A stretch of DNA of 64,000 nt from Vigna angularis. Its lineage: Eukaryota > Streptophyta > Magnoliopsida > Fabales > Fabaceae. A program made the position numbers and the translations under genes. The stretch covers positions 32,916,371 through 32,980,370 of the forward strand of contig NC_068976.1 in the NCBI RefSeq assembly GCF_016808095.1. Direction: 5' to 3'. The notes under the pieces are model-generated. The model was not told the DNA's origin and did no database searches. It was given only the letters and a program-made list of their open reading frames with translations. Position 1 is the stretch's first letter, and every line of letters starts with the position of its first letter. This document shows, in pieces, positions 20,820-32,248 of this stretch.

Positions 20820-21950
20820 ATGGAGGAACCGATGCCGGATAAGATGCCCCTTGCTATTGAAAAGTATGACGGATCGGGCGATCCGGAGAAGCATCTACGG
20901 TCATTTACGGATGCAGTGGCAATCTTTTCACCCAATGAACTAGTGTGGTGTAGGGCATTTTCCCTATCCATCAAAGGGGAAGTCTTGGCATGGTTTCATT
21001 CTCTACGTCCCAAAACCATTGATAGTTTTGAGACATCGAGAAATCTGTTTGAAAGGAAGTTTGCTTCCAGTAAGACGCAAAACCTTACATATATGGAGTT
21101 GACTAAAATCAAACAGAAGAAAGATGAAAGCTTGAGAGATTTTATGGACCGGTACAATTGGACCGTACAATAGGTTCAGGGAGTAGGCAAGAAGTTCATC
21201 ATGAGCACCTTGTCTACTACCCTAAGTCCTTGTTCTTTTGGGGACAATTTGTTCGCACGACCACCCTTAAGATTGGAGAAGATGCTGGATAGGGCGCCCG
21301 AGTTTATCAGAATTAAGGAGATGCGAGCTGTCCAAAAAAGGCAGCATGAAGAAAATGCTTCGTCCTTAGGACAAGAGAGGAAAGAAGGGAAGAAAAGGTT
21401 TGTCTCAAACGAACGGAAAAAGGGGAAAAAGTTCAAAGATGGCTCGAAGGGGCCCATATTTTATCGATACACCCCTTTGAATGTACCAAGGGCAAGAATA
21501 CTGGAGGAAACCTTGAGTGCATAACTCCTTCCCCTATTGAAGAAAAAATCGACGCCTAAGAATGCAGATGGTACCGAGCACTGTTTCTATCATCAGAATA
21601 TGGGGCACACCACTGGAGATTGCACAACACTCAAGGACAAGGTTGAGGAGTTATTGACGGCAGGACACTTGATGAGGTTTATGAGAATCGAGCGGGGAAG
21701 GAGCCCTCTGAGGAGGGAGAGATCTGGAAAGTACGATCGAAGGGATGATCGTCGTTCGGACCGCCGTAGTAGAAGTGGAAGCCAAGATCGACAACTGCAT
21801 GGTCATATTAACATTATTTTTGGAGGCTTTGCTGGAGGAGGGTCATCAGCATCTACGAGGAAGAGGAGCTTAAGGGAATTCAAGAGTGTGCATAGGGTGA
21901 ACATAAAGAAACGCTCGTTGCTACCAATTACCTTTATCGATGAAGATTTT
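20820..21950 (+). pseudogene. gag: Tat gag, stops in frame
   Basis: One reading frame (ATG 20820) carries gag but is cut by TAG at 21171-21173 and TAA near 21522. The first part has capsid phrases (DGSGDPEKHLRSF, VLAWFHSL, RDFMDRY). Later, in the same frame, come MLDRAPEFIRIKE and the nucleocapsid motif CFYHQNMGHTTGDC followed by LKDKVEELLTAGHL, the usual Tat form of the zinc knuckle. It would build the virus-like particle. Some upstream coding sequence (20580-20820, MQEEIVAFRAERDAG) seems also to belong to gag. Confidence 0.8.
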
Positions 21951-22331
21951 CATGCTCCCGATCCCGAGCAGGATGACCCTATGGTGATTACTGTTGTTAT
22001 TGCTCAGTACATCGTTGACAAAGTTCTGATCGATCAAGGTAGGTCAATCAACATTCTATACTAGAAGACTTTCCAGCAAATGGATTTGTCTAAAGACTTG
22101 ATTGTACCCTACAACGAGCAAATTGTAGGGTATCTTGGAGAAAGAGTGGATACCCGAGGGTACGTGGATTTAAGAATGTGCCTAGAGACCGAACGAGATG
22201 CTAAGGAATTGAAGACCAGGTTTTTACTAGTAGAGGCTAGCACTCCATACAACGTGCTTTTAGGCAGGCCTTGCCTAAACGCCTTTGGGGAAATAGTTTT
22301 AACGCCTCATCTTACCCTTAAGTTCACGTAG
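21951..22331 (+). pseudogene. Tat protease, interrupted
   Basis: Same frame as gag. The active-site region reads VLIDQGRSINILY; Tat proteases carry D-Q-G-S-S here, so this copy has Arg at the fourth place. A TAG follows at once (22062), then the frame resumes with LIVPYNEQIVGYLGERV and NVLLGRPCLNAFGEIV, the flap and C-terminal strand, and ends at TAG 22331. It would process gag-pol if intact. Confidence 0.75.
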
Positions 22332-22415
22332 GATAAGGGTACTATTTGCACCGTCCAAGCGGATCAGAAAATCACTCGAGAGTGTGATGTTGGGGGCCTG
22401 AAAGTTGAACCATCA

Positions 22416-23979
22416 ATGGCGCGACGAAAGGTCAAACTGTCGGAGGTAGCAATGGTGGAGTTAGATCTAAGAGCGAATACCAATGACCGGATAGAGCCAT
22501 TGGGAGAAACGAGACCATTTGCTCTTGGGCGCAAGGAGGACCGGGTTACTTCCATTGGGAGTGAGTTGGACGAAGAACATGCCAAGTTGATAGGAAAAGA
22601 GCTGAAGAAAAACAGGAATCTGTTCGCTTGGACTGCAGCCGACATGCCGGGAATCCACCCGAAAGTCATGTCGCATAAGTTGGCATTGTTCAAGGAGGCC
22701 CGCTCGGTGGCGCAAAAGAAGAGGAGGCTTGAGGAAGAGAAGAGGTTGGCAGTAGACGTCGAGGTGAAGAAGCTCTTAGAGGCAAACTTCATTCTTGAAG
22801 TCAAGTATACCACTTGGCTGGCGAATGTTGTTATGGTGAAGAAGTCGAATGGGCAGTGGAGAATCTGCACAAACTTCACTAACTTAAACAAAGCTTGCCC
22901 AAAAGACTCCTATCCTCTCCCGAGCATTGATGCTTTGGTGGATGAGGCGTCAAGATTCCAAGTGTTAAGCTTTTTAGACGCTTGTTCAGGGTATAATCAG
23001 ATTCCCATGTACCCTCTGATAGTGATAAAACAACTTTCATTACCGAGCGGTCCAATTACTGCTATGAAGTAATGTCGTTCGAGTTGAAGAATGTAGGGGC
23101 TACATGCGTTTGATGGACAAAGTCTTTTGTCATCAAATTGGGCGGTGCATGGAGGTTTATGTGGACGACATGGTTGTGCGCAACCGTTCGGTAGAGGATC
23201 ATGTGAAACATCTGGCAGAGGTGCTCGACCAGGTGTGCAAGTACGAAATGCGTCTGAATCGAGCTAAGTGTACCTTCGGGGTGCCAGCTAGTAAATTTTT
23301 GGGCTTTATGATAACGGTCAGGGGAATAAAAGCAAATTCTATTAAGTGAAAGGTGATGCTTCAAATAAGAAGCCCACAAAATCTTAAGGAGGTGCAACAA
23401 TTGGTGGGACGATTGACTTCATTGTCTCGTTTTATCCCAAGACTGGCGGAACGCATAAAGTCGATCGTGAAAATAATGAAGAAGAGTGCAGAGACCAACT
23501 GGGACGATCAGTGTGAGGAGGCCTTCAACGAGGTAAAGGGCGTTCTAGCTAGCCCGCCTGTTATGGGTCGTCTTGATCCAAAACATGACTTACAGTTGTT
23601 CTTGGCGGTTTTAGAGGAAACAATCAGTGCGGCTTTGGTGCATGAGAGTCCAAAATTCAAACTCATTTACTTCATCAGTAAGACGTTGCAGGATGCGAAA
23701 ACGAGATACAAGCAAGTCGAGAAAATTGCTTTAGCTCTTATTGTAGCCGCACGAGGATTGAGGCCTTACTTCCAGGGTCATCAAGTAGTAGTGAGAACTA
23801 ACCGTCAGATGGCTAAGATCTTACGCAAGCCAGATTTGGCAGGGAGGGTAGTAGGTTGGTCAGTGAAGTTTTCGGAGTTTGGATTGCGGTTCGAACCGCG
23901 TGGATCTGTGCGGTGGCAGCACTTAGCTGATTTTGCAGCTAAATTTCCTTTACAAGGAGAAGAGCCTTTGCGGCCTTGA
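22416..23979 (+). pseudogene. Tat reverse transcriptase and RNase H, frameshifted
   Basis: Frame one (22416-23072) holds the RT fingers (NGQWRICTNFTNLNKACPKD, YPLPSIDALVDEAS, LSFLDACSGYNQI). After a frameshift near 23070 the catalytic box appears as VYVDDMVVRN (23155 onward), so the Y-V-D-D residues survive. The thumb and the first RNase H continue from 23353 to 23979 (QQLVGRLTSLSRFIPRLAER, LDPKHDLQLFLAV, KTRYKQVEKIALAL). The frame ends at a TGA just before the additional RNase H. Confidence 0.85.
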
Positions 23980-24370
23980 AAGTTCTTTGTAGACGGTTCG
24001 TCCGACCGGGCAGGTGGAAGAGTAGGAGTTGTCTTTGACAGCCCAGATGGATTACTGGTTGAACAATCCATTATCTTTCGGTTCAAGATTAGCAACAATC
24101 AAGCCGAGTATGAAGCGGTAATTGTTAGTCTTGAATTAGCTAAGGACTTGGGGGCAACTTCTGTTGATTGCCGGACGGACTCACAGTTGGTGGTTGAACA
24201 ACTGGACGGGAGTTTCCAAACCAAAGACAACAAGCTGCTCCGCTACTTTCATAAAACAAAGGAATTGGTCGAGGAATTTTGAGCGGTGGAATTCAAACAC
24301 GTAGCCAGGAAGGAGAACGCTAGGGCTGATATCTTGTCAAAGTTGGCCAGGGGTAAAGAAAAACGTTAGT
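23980..24370 (+). pseudogene. additional RNase H (aRNH) of Tat element
   Basis: After the TGA at 23979 the same frame reads FFVDGSSDRAGGRVGVV, SNNQAEYEAVIVSLELAKDL, DCRTDSQLVVEQL and KENARADILSKLA. These are the Asp, Glu, Asp and final Asp boxes of an archaeal/plant-type RNase H, distinct from the retroviral one just upstream. One TGA (near 24283) interrupts it. This domain is diagnostic of the Tat lineage of non-chromoviral gypsy elements. Confidence 0.8.
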
Positions 24371-24419
24371 TGTCATCAATCATAAAGCAAGTTATGATAA
24401 AGCCTTCTGTGTAATGCTT

Positions 24420-25480
24420 GTCGGTCTTCGAGATATCCGATCGACCTGATTGGAGAAGGGAGATTGAAGAGTTGATTAAGAAACAATAGGAGAGCTTATA
24501 TGTACGAGCGGCAGATGCTAAGAAGATCGCTCGTTACTTGTTCATAGGAGGCGACCTTTATAGGCGGGGTTTTTCAGCACCATTGTTGAAATGCATCTCG
24601 CTGGGGGAAGCCGAATATGTTATGAGGGAGCTTCATGAAGGGGCATGTGGAATGCATATCGAGCAGCGAACACTTTGAGCAAGGGCACTTCGAGCAAGAT
24701 ACTTCTATCTGACCATGGAGAAAGACTACAAGACGTTCGTGCAGAAATGTTTAAAGTGTACGGAGCATGGTAATAACCTTAACCTGCCACCAGCAGAATT
24801 GCACAACTTGGTGTCCCCTTGGCCATTTGAACAATGGGGAATGGACATTGTCGGACCTTTTCCAGTCGGTCGGTCGCAGAAGAAGTTTTTTTTGGTAGCC
24901 ATTGATTACTTCACTAAGTGGGTGGAGGCCGAACCTCTAGCTACTATAACAGCCGCACAGGTCCAAAAGTTTATCTAGACGCTCGTTTGCCAGTTTGGTT
25001 TGCCTTGCACAATTGTTACTGATAACAGGCGACAGTTCATTGACAAACGGCTTACAGATTTCTTTTCTAACTTAGGAATCAAGCATGTCACAAGTTTGGT
25101 GGAGTACCCTCAGACAAATGGGCAGGTAGAGGCAGCCAACAAGGTGATAGTTTCGGAGCTAAAGAAACGTTTGGGAAGCACCAAACGAGCTTGGGTGGAT
25201 GAATTGGAAGAGGTTCATTGGGGACCCCGCACAATTCCACCGGAGAAACCCCTTTCAACCTCACTTATGGTACTTATGCCATGTTGTCGATGGAAGTGGG
25301 GGAACCAACGCTCAGAAGGTGCATAAAAGATCTGTAGTGAACAATGATGACTTAAGGGCGAAATTGGATACCTTGGCAGAAAGAAGAGAAATTGCTGTTG
25401 TCCAGGCGGAAGCTCAAAAAAGGATCGTTGCTCGTTCTTATAACACCAAGATAAAACCAAGGTAGTTTGCTAAAGGAGAT
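24420..25480 (+). pseudogene. Tat integrase, stops and frameshift
   Basis: The zinc finger region is GACGMHIEQ ... YKTFVQKCLKCTEHG, with a TGA between its halves. The catalytic core has Asp in QWGMDIVGPFP, Asp in IVTDNRRQF and Glu in NGQVEAANKVI, so all three acidic residues are still readable. A TAG near 24976 interrupts the core and a frameshift near 25230 moves the C-terminal part (NDDLRAKLDTLAERRE) to another frame. No chromodomain is seen, as expected for Tat. Confidence 0.82.
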
Positions 25481-25755
25481 CTGGTGTAGCGAAAGACTGG
25501 AGATGCTCGGCGCAACCGAACGGATGGAAAGCTGGCTGCAAATTAGTAAGGTCCTTTCAGGGTGGTAGAAAACCTAAAGAATGGAGCTTACCGTTTAGAA
25601 CACCCGACAGGAAAAGCCATACCCAACACTTAGAATGCATCGCATCTCAAGTTTTATTTTAGTTGAAAAAATTATGATGTAGTTTTTTGGTCTACCATTA
25701 TTAATATCAGTCTTTCCATCCATATTTTGCGTAAGTTATATCTTTGTTGAGCTAT

Positions 25756-26310
25756 GGAACGTTCTAAGTGAACTCCTAGAGTTCAATGCTCGGTGAGGAA
25801 CATTTTTGTAACTCTCACCAAGAGCTAGGGAACGTTCTAAGTGAACTCCTAGAGTGTAAATGCTCAGTGAGGAACGTTTTCGTAATTCTCACCAAGACCT
25901 AGGAAACGTTCTAAGTAAACTCCTAGAGTCTAAATGCTCGACGAGGAACGTTTTCGTAACTCTCACCAAGACCTAGGAAACGTTCTAAGTGAACTCCTAG
26001 AGTCTAAATGCTCGACGAGGAACGTTTTCGTAATTCTCACCAAGACCTAGGGAACGTTCTAAGTGAACTCCTAGAGTCTAAACGCTCGGTGAGGAACATT
26101 TTCGTAACTCTCACCAAGACATAGGGAACTTCTAAGTGAACTTCTAGAGTCTAAACGCTCGGTGAGGAACGTTTCGCAACTCTCACCAAGACCTAGGGAA
26201 CGTTCTAAGGGAACTCCTAGAGTCTAAATGCTTGGTGAGGAATGTTTTCATAACTCTCACCAAGACCTAGGAAACGTCCTAAGTGAACTCGTAAGAGTAT
26301 AAACGCTCGG
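25756..26310. repeat. 74-bp tandem repeat array in Tat 3' region
   Basis: Seven to eight copies of a unit starting AACGTTCTAAGTGAACTCC and containing GCTCGGTGAGGAACGTTTTC and CTCACCAAGACCTAGG. Copies start near 25758, 25831, 25905, 25979, 26053, 26127, 26199 and 26273. Units differ by a few bases each. Tat/Ogre 3' untranslated regions are known for such variable arrays, which can seed satellites. Confidence 0.92.
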
Positions 26311-26539
26311 GATATTTAAAGAGTAGGAAAGAATAAACAAGTAAAATAAAAAACTTGAGTATTCATTAAAAATAGTTCAGTACAAAAGATAAGGACTCAT
26401 GAACGAGCCCTAAATCAAAATAAGAATTGAACTATCCTATCTATACATCGGCCCTGTCGGTCTCTTCAATAACTTCAATGTTTGGAGGATGCCCTTAAAT
26501 TTGAATGACCGGGGTTGGGATCTCAAGGACAGGAATGGG

Positions 26540-28260
26540 CATAAGTTCCCCATTGACTATGACCTTCATAACATCCAAACGGGGGTCATCGAATGGCACC
26601 TAGAAGAGCAAGTTACATTGGGCGACCGCCTTGTTGAAACCAAGGAAGTGCTCATTGATAACTTCTTCGCCCAGAAACTTGTTCTCCTCTTCCATCTTTT
26701 GCACCCTAACGCGTAGAGAACCTTGCTCGGTCAAGAGATTGTCCCGTTCAGTGGTCAACTTTTGGCCTTTCTCATTCGCACGTAGAAGGTCTAGTTTCAG
26801 GTCATCATTAGACCGTTGCAGTTGATGCACAAACTCGACAAGAAAGGTCTTGATCTTGGCCTTGTCATCGTCAGCCATTTTCTCGACCTCGACCAGACGA
26901 AGGGTTAGCTCCTGGTTATCTTTAACCACCTCATCAAATTCTTGTTGAAGAGTCTAGAGCTTGGTAGAGGCGACCACCTTCTTTTCAGCAGCATAGGCCA
27001 TGCACATGGTAGACTGAGCGGTAAGCTTGAAGGCCATGTTGGAAGCCTCCTCCTTAGCCATCCCTTTCACAAAATCCTTTTCGTCAGAGAAAAGGTCAAA
27101 ATGAATTCGTCGGGCTACCCATAACTTTGGGTCGAGCAACCCGGAATGGGGAGGACCTTTGGGAAGAGCCCTCTTGTTGCGCTTAGATGAAACAAATGGT
27201 TCTTGAGCGACCTTCTGCTTATCCTTTTTCTTCTTGTGAGTCAGTGGGATAATTGAGAATAGTCTCTAGGAGGAAATGGGAATAGTCTCTGGGACTTTCT
27301 CAACAACATCAACCTTCCGACCAAAAGCAGCATGGGCTAACTGAGAAGAAGCCGTCGTCCGGGCCTCAAGGTTAACTTGAGGGATTTGCACATTAGGTTG
27401 AGTGACAGGAGGAGTAATGGCAGCACAAGTGGAACATCCCTCGCTGGACTTCTTCAAATCCCCTCCCCGTCGGGCGAGCATGCGGACGAAGGTGTTCCTC
27501 TTGGTAGGGTCAATCGTCGCCAGGAAATCTACATAACAAAAAGAAATTTAGATAAGTTACTAACGATTGTTCGGTGAAAGGCGTAAAAAGTAGCTTATCG
27601 AACACTTTAGCGGGGAGACCCTTGGAGACCAGGAAGCTCATTGGATTCTGAGAGAAGATTTGGAGGGGTATCTGATCTAGCTGGCTGATCAATTCCCGCT
27701 CGTTCGGTGACATCAAAGATTTAGGCAATGCAACCACCTTCTTAGGACGATCGATCCAATAGAAGGGAAACTTAGGCTGGCTGTCCGAGAAGTAAAAATA
27801 AGAATGACCGGACTCTAGAGGAACGACCTTGAGGAAATTTTCCTTAAAAACCTTGTAAGAGGTGTTGAACAGCGTGAAAAGCTGTCTCTCCTTGATTGAG
27901 ATGAGGGAAACCCAAGGTTGGTTGGCATGCGGTAAGACCCAAAAAAGTAGAGAAAAGAAACTGGGGTAGGACGAAGGGCGAGAGTGGCACAAACAACCAA
28001 GAAGGCCTGAATAAAAGCCCAACCATTCGGATGCAGTTGGGTAGGCACCACGTGGAGTTCCCTCAGAACGCCTATTTGGAAATTTGAAAAGGGCAAGAGT
28101 ACTTTAAGGTCGCAGAAGAAGGTAGCATATACATAGAAAAAGTCTGAGGCATACCCTTCCCGACCGTGGCACGCCCGCTCGTTCAACTGACAAAGTGCCA
28201 GCTAGAAGAAATTTCCATCGTCGGCCGCCTTCATGAAGCTAAGCCTACTAACTAGCTGCT
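26540..28260 (-). pseudogene. antisense ORF of Tat element (putative gypsy-type transposon protein family)
   Basis: Read on the minus strand from ~28260 down. The first part has FSNFQIGVLRELHVVPTQLH followed by PNGWAFIQAF, which I recognise as the plant 'putative gypsy type transposon' domain (Pfam Transposase_28 style). It continues in a shifted frame (SLISIKERQLFTLF, FYWIDRPKKVV), a low-complexity middle (27266-27481), and a coiled-coil C terminus (MAFKLTAQSTMCMAYAAEKK; EVEKMADDDKAKIKTFL; LTTERDNLLTEQGSLRVRVQ). At least one frameshift and several stops are present. Tat elements such as Grande and Retand carry an antisense frame in this place; its function is unknown. Confidence 0.72.
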
Positions 28261-28386
28261 TTAATGTGTGTTTGGTAATGATAGAGGTAGCATAAAGCTT
28301 TACCCTGTGGGGAGCCCAAAATTGATCGGTTAATAATTCAAAACCCTACGCAATAACTAAGATTTTGCTAGGGCATATGGGGCCTA

Positions 28387-28823
28387 TGTTACTATGGGCT
28401 TATAGTTGACTGATCGGGTATGGTGACAAACAGAATGGAAAGGACCGAACAATTGACGTGCTAGAAAGCATCTCATGACCGCTTGGTTTCGACAACCGTT
28501 GAGCAAAGTTAAGGCGCAATTAATGTCACAACAGCTATTGTCAAGTGGTTAAGGTTTGCATTAATGACCATTAAGAGGTAAATTAATTGGTCAGATTCTT
28601 CTAAACTCTATAAATAGGGGTTTAATTTTGAGGTAAACTCACTTTTACTCACTATTAAATTACTAAAGGCCTATAGAGAAAAATTCTAACTTAAGCGTCG
28701 GAGTGTGTTCTGCAGGTCACCCCTCATACACCGATCAGTAACTAGAGTGCGGAGTGGAGAAACATTCAGCATACATGAAGATCTAAATAGGCGGATTATC
28801 CTCGTCCCATTTCAGCGGAAACA
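28387..28823 (+). repeat. Tat 3' LTR, 437 bp
   Basis: TGTTACTATGGGC to GCGGAAACA, homologous to 20121-20484 with the ~70-base segment retained. A TATAAATAGGGG box-like string lies at 28610-28621. Confidence 0.88.
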
Positions 28824-28883
28824 TCAATCATAACTATTAAACGATTATGCATAAGAAAATAAGAAAATTGTAATGAAGAGTCA
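28824..28883 (-). repeat. copia 3' LTR fragment (inner part)
   Basis: 'gattatgcataagaaaataa' and neighbours match 33021-33080 of the 5' LTR. It ends GAAGAGTCA; the adjacent minus-strand AAGGTGGAGAAATG is the likely polypurine tract. Confidence 0.72.
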
Positions 28884-28959
28884 AATGCAACATTTCTCCA
28901 CCTTGACACTTCAATGCAGTTTGTACAACCACTCTCATGAAATCAAATATGACTAAAAC

Positions 28960-29690
28960 CCACCATGCTTAAGCATTTTTCAAACTTATTTCTAGGTAAC
29001 ACTTTAGTTAACATATCTGTTAGATTGTCACTAGAGTCAATCTTCACCACTTCAATAACACCTAAATCAATCACATCTCTAATACCACTTCAATATTCTT
29101 GGTCTTTAAATGATACATGTGTGGTTGGCTAGATGAATAGCACTTTTGCTATCATAAAAGATTCGTACAATATTCTATTTAAATTCAAGTTCAAAGAGCA
29201 TTCCCTTTAGCCATAAACCTTCTTTTAGCCCTTTAACCAAAGTATCATATTTTGCTTCTGTGGTGGACAAAGCTACAACAGATTGGAGATTTGCCTTTCA
29301 ACTCACAATTGTTCCAAATAGTGTAAACACATATCCTAAGAGTGATTTTCCAGTATCATGACATCCAGCATAGTCAACATCAACAAAACCTTCAATAATG
29401 GATTGAAAATGAGTCTTTCTTTGATATAAAAGACCTAAGTTTAGAGATCCATTCAAATATCTAAGAATCCACTTCAGAGCTTCCTAATGAGCATGTGCAA
29501 GTTCTGCCATGAACTTGCTCACAACACTAACAACATGTGCAAGATCTGATCTAGTGCAAATCATTCCATACATAATGCTGCCTACTCCACAAGCATAAGG
29601 AATAGGTTCCATCTTCTTCCTATCATCATCAGACATGGTGTCTTGACTCCTTGAGAGTTTCATGTGATGGGCTAGAGGTGTGCCTACTCC
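28960..29690 (-). pseudogene. copia RNase H
   Basis: Reading from ~29690 downward: SRQDTMSDDDRKKMEP, then GSIMYGMICTRSDL, then VDVDYAGCHDTGKSLLGYV, then STTEAKYDTLVKGLKE and DSKSAIHLANH. These are the standard boxes of the Ty1/copia RNase H. At least three stops interrupt it (for example one inside the stretch after AELAHAH), so it is dead. Confidence 0.8.
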
Positions 29691-30255
29691 ACAATCTTCT
29701 TCATATAAATTTGTTGAGACAAAAATAAAGTACCTTGCAGCTTATCTCTGATGATATCTACTCCAAGAACTCGACTAACTTTTCCTAGATCCTTCATCTC
29801 GAATTCTGAATTCAGCGTATGCTTTAGATCATTAATCATCCCTTGGTCTTTGCTTGCTACTAGAATATCATCTACATACAATAATAGATACAACCAAACT
29901 CCTTTTTTTCGAGTATGTAGACACAACTATCATAGCTACATCTCTTCAAGTTCAACTTCATTAAGAAGTCATCAAACTTCTTATACCACTGCCTGAGACT
30001 TTGTTTTAGACCATACAATGATTTTTGCAAGAGCCATACCTTATCATCAAGTGCAAATTCCTCCGGTTGGCTCATATAGATTGTTTCCTCTAAGTTTCCA
30101 TGTAGGAAAGTAGTCTTGACATCTAATTGCTTCAGATATAAATCAAACTGGTTTACAATTGACATCAAAATTCTCACTGAACAATGATTCACCACAAGTG
30201 CAAAAATCTCATTGTAATCCACACCTTCGGCTTGAGTAAACCCCTTTTCCACCAA
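29684..30255 (-). pseudogene. copia reverse transcriptase
   Basis: Two overlapping frames. The upstream part (30255-29872) has GFTQAEGVDYNEIFALVV, LDVKTTFLHGNLEETIYM and SLYGLKQSLRQWYKKFDDFL. The downstream part (29926-29684) has the catalytic box LLLYVDDILVASKD followed by FEMKDLGKVSRVLGVDI. The Y-V-D-D residues are intact; a frameshift near 29900 separates the two parts. Confidence 0.88.
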
Positions 30256-30385
30256 TCATGCCTTAAATTGAGCCTTCTGAACCCTTGGAATCTCACTTTT
30301 CTTCTTGAAGATCCATTTGCATCCAATCACCTTTTGGCCCTTAGGTAAATTTACAAGTCTCAAGGTGTTATTTATTCTAAGTGAT

Positions 30386-30838
30386 TCAAGTTCTTCCATT
30401 GCACCACAACCAAAACTTTTGTTGTTCATTCTCAAGAGCCTCTTTGAAGTTTATTGGTTCACCTGGTTCATTTATCTCTTCAACTGTATTCAAAGCATAA
30501 CATATTAAATCAACTTGTCCAAATCTTTGAGTTCGTTTAGAGATTCTTCTTTCCCTGTCACAAACAAGTTGATAGTCATTGGTGGCTTGATTTGAAGCTG
30601 AGTGCTCAATGTTACTTGATGAACTTTCATGGTCATTATTAAGATCTTGTTGAGTTTTATCAATAGGCGTCACCACCTCAAATTTTAATTTCTTCATCTC
30701 TGATTCTTGGTTTAAAGTATGCATTCCCATCCTTGCTTCATCAAAGATTACATCTCTACTAATTATGAGTTTCGATGGTTTTTGATCCAGCCTCCACAAT
30801 TTGTATCCTTTAACGCCTTCTGCATATCCAAGGATCAC
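30386..30838 (-). pseudogene. copia integrase C-terminal and linker region
   Basis: Begins ILGYAEGVKGYKLW, the copia segment just after the integrase core that usually reads 'GY....KGYRLW', and includes SRDVIFDE. It is followed by a Ser/Glu-rich linker and PINFKEALENEQQKFW, the lead-in to RT. It lies between the integrase core at 30906-31510 and RT, in another frame from both. Confidence 0.8.
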
Positions 30839-30905
30839 ACATTCTCAACCCTAGCTTCTAGCTTGTCTTTCTTTACATGAGCATAAGCCAAAGCTCCAAA
30901 CACCT

Positions 30906-31510
30906 TTATATTTGATAATTTACAGGTTTACCACTCCAAACCTCCATTGGTGTTTTATTCTCTATGGCAGATGATGGACTCCTATTTATCATATACATTA
31001 TTGTGTTGACATCCTCACCCCAAAATACTTTAGGTAATCCAACACTCAAGATCATGCACCTGACCTTTTCAAGAATGGTTCTATTTATCCTTTCTACAAG
31101 ACCATTTTGTTGTGGAGTTCCAGCCACAATTTTATGTCTCTTAATACCATGATTAGCACAATAGCTATTAAAGATATCAAAGACAAATTCAAGTCCATTA
31201 TCAGTCCTTAATACCTTTATCTTGGACTCTGCCAATTCTCAGTTTGAATATGTCGATCTTTAAACTTCTAAAACGTTTCAATTTTATTTCTCAATATATA
31301 AACTCATACCCTTCTTGAGTAATCATCAATAATACTCAAGAAATATGATCCTCCTCCATGAGTTTGAGTCCTGGATGGACCCCATAAGTCTGCGTGAACA
31401 TACTTAAAAGGTCTTGTGGAAGTGTGCTTACCAGCTCTAAAGTTCACTCTATGAGCTTTTCCCAAAACACATTGATCACAAAAATTCAACTTATGAAGTT
31501 TATCACCCAT
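30906..31510 (-). pseudogene. copia GAG-pre-integrase end and integrase core
   Basis: From 31510 down: FCDQCVLGKAHRVNF (zinc-finger Cys pair) and FKYVHADLWGPSRT with the first catalytic Asp. After a break near 31240-31300 come LRTDNGLEF with the second Asp and TPQQNGLVERINRTI with the Glu. The catalytic triad is readable but the frame is broken between first and second Asp. Confidence 0.85.
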
Positions 31511-31513
31511 TAG

Positions 31514-32248
31514 CTATTGTTGATTCTCCAACCTGAATAACCCTTTCTCACTTATATGACCCAGCCTCAAATTCCATAATCTTGTCTTGTCTTCCATGGA
31601 CTGATTTGCAATAAATGCATGAGATAAAACAATAGATCCATCCAAGATATACAAGCCATTAACACGACTACCTTTGGCAATTACAAAGGCTCCTTTGGTC
31701 ACCTTCATGAACTCATTCTCAACCTTTGTAGAATATCCCATAAAATCAAAAGCACTTATGTAAATCATATTCCTTTTCAGTTCTGGAACATACCTCACTC
31801 CTTGTAACAACATCTCGTGATTATCAAACATTCTCAGCCTAATCACTCCAATTCCCTGCACTTTACAGGCTTTATTGTTCCCAAGGAGCATTGTTCCACA
31901 CTCCTTCAAAGCAAGATTCTCAAAATAATCTTTGATTGGACACATATGATATGTGTAACCGGAATCCATAACCCAACTTTTTTGTGAATCATCAGATGAA
32001 GCCACCAAAACTCCAGCAGATTCATAGCCATATTCATAGTCATCTGAAGCCACTGTAACATCAAAAATTTCTTTCACCCGAGAGTCTTGATCATCATTCT
32101 CAGGACAATACTCCTTAATGTGACCAATTTTATGACATTTGAAACATCGAACCTGCTTCTTGATTTCTTGCCTTGCATTGCCTGATTTTCCTTCTCTCTT
32201 CTTCCACTTTATCCTTGAGATTGCAAGCCCAAAAGATATTTCTTCCAT
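31514..32248 (-). pseudogene. copia nucleocapsid, protease and GAG-pre-integrase domain
   Basis: Nucleocapsid knuckle CFKCHKIGHIKEYC, then the protease site SWVMDSGYTYHMCP. Copia proteases usually have D-S/T-G-C-(S/T)-x-H; Tyr replaces Cys here, but the active Asp-Ser-Gly is kept. LLGNNKACKVQGIGVIRLRM and the GAG-pre-integrase phrase LWNLRLGHISEKGL follow. The open frame is 244 codons. Confidence 0.85.

Larger units (their letters stand above)
20121..28823 (+). mobile_element. Tat-type Ty3/gypsy retrotransposon, decayed
   Basis: LTRs 20121-20484 and 28387-28823, Lys-tRNA primer site, gag, protease, RT, RNase H, an additional RNase H, then integrase, a 74-bp tandem array and an antisense frame before the 3' LTR. 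A second RNase H between the usual one and integrase is the mark of the Tat lineage (Ogre/Retand/Tat). Gag and pol share one frame at first but carry many TAG/TAA stops and at least two frameshifts, so it is inactive. It sits inside the copia 3' LTR and is therefore the younger of the two. Confidence 0.88.

Noticed and set aside
25756..26310. Possible ncRNA or coding repeat
   Set aside because: Units carry stops in all frames and lie in the Tat 3' region; a tandem repeat explains them.
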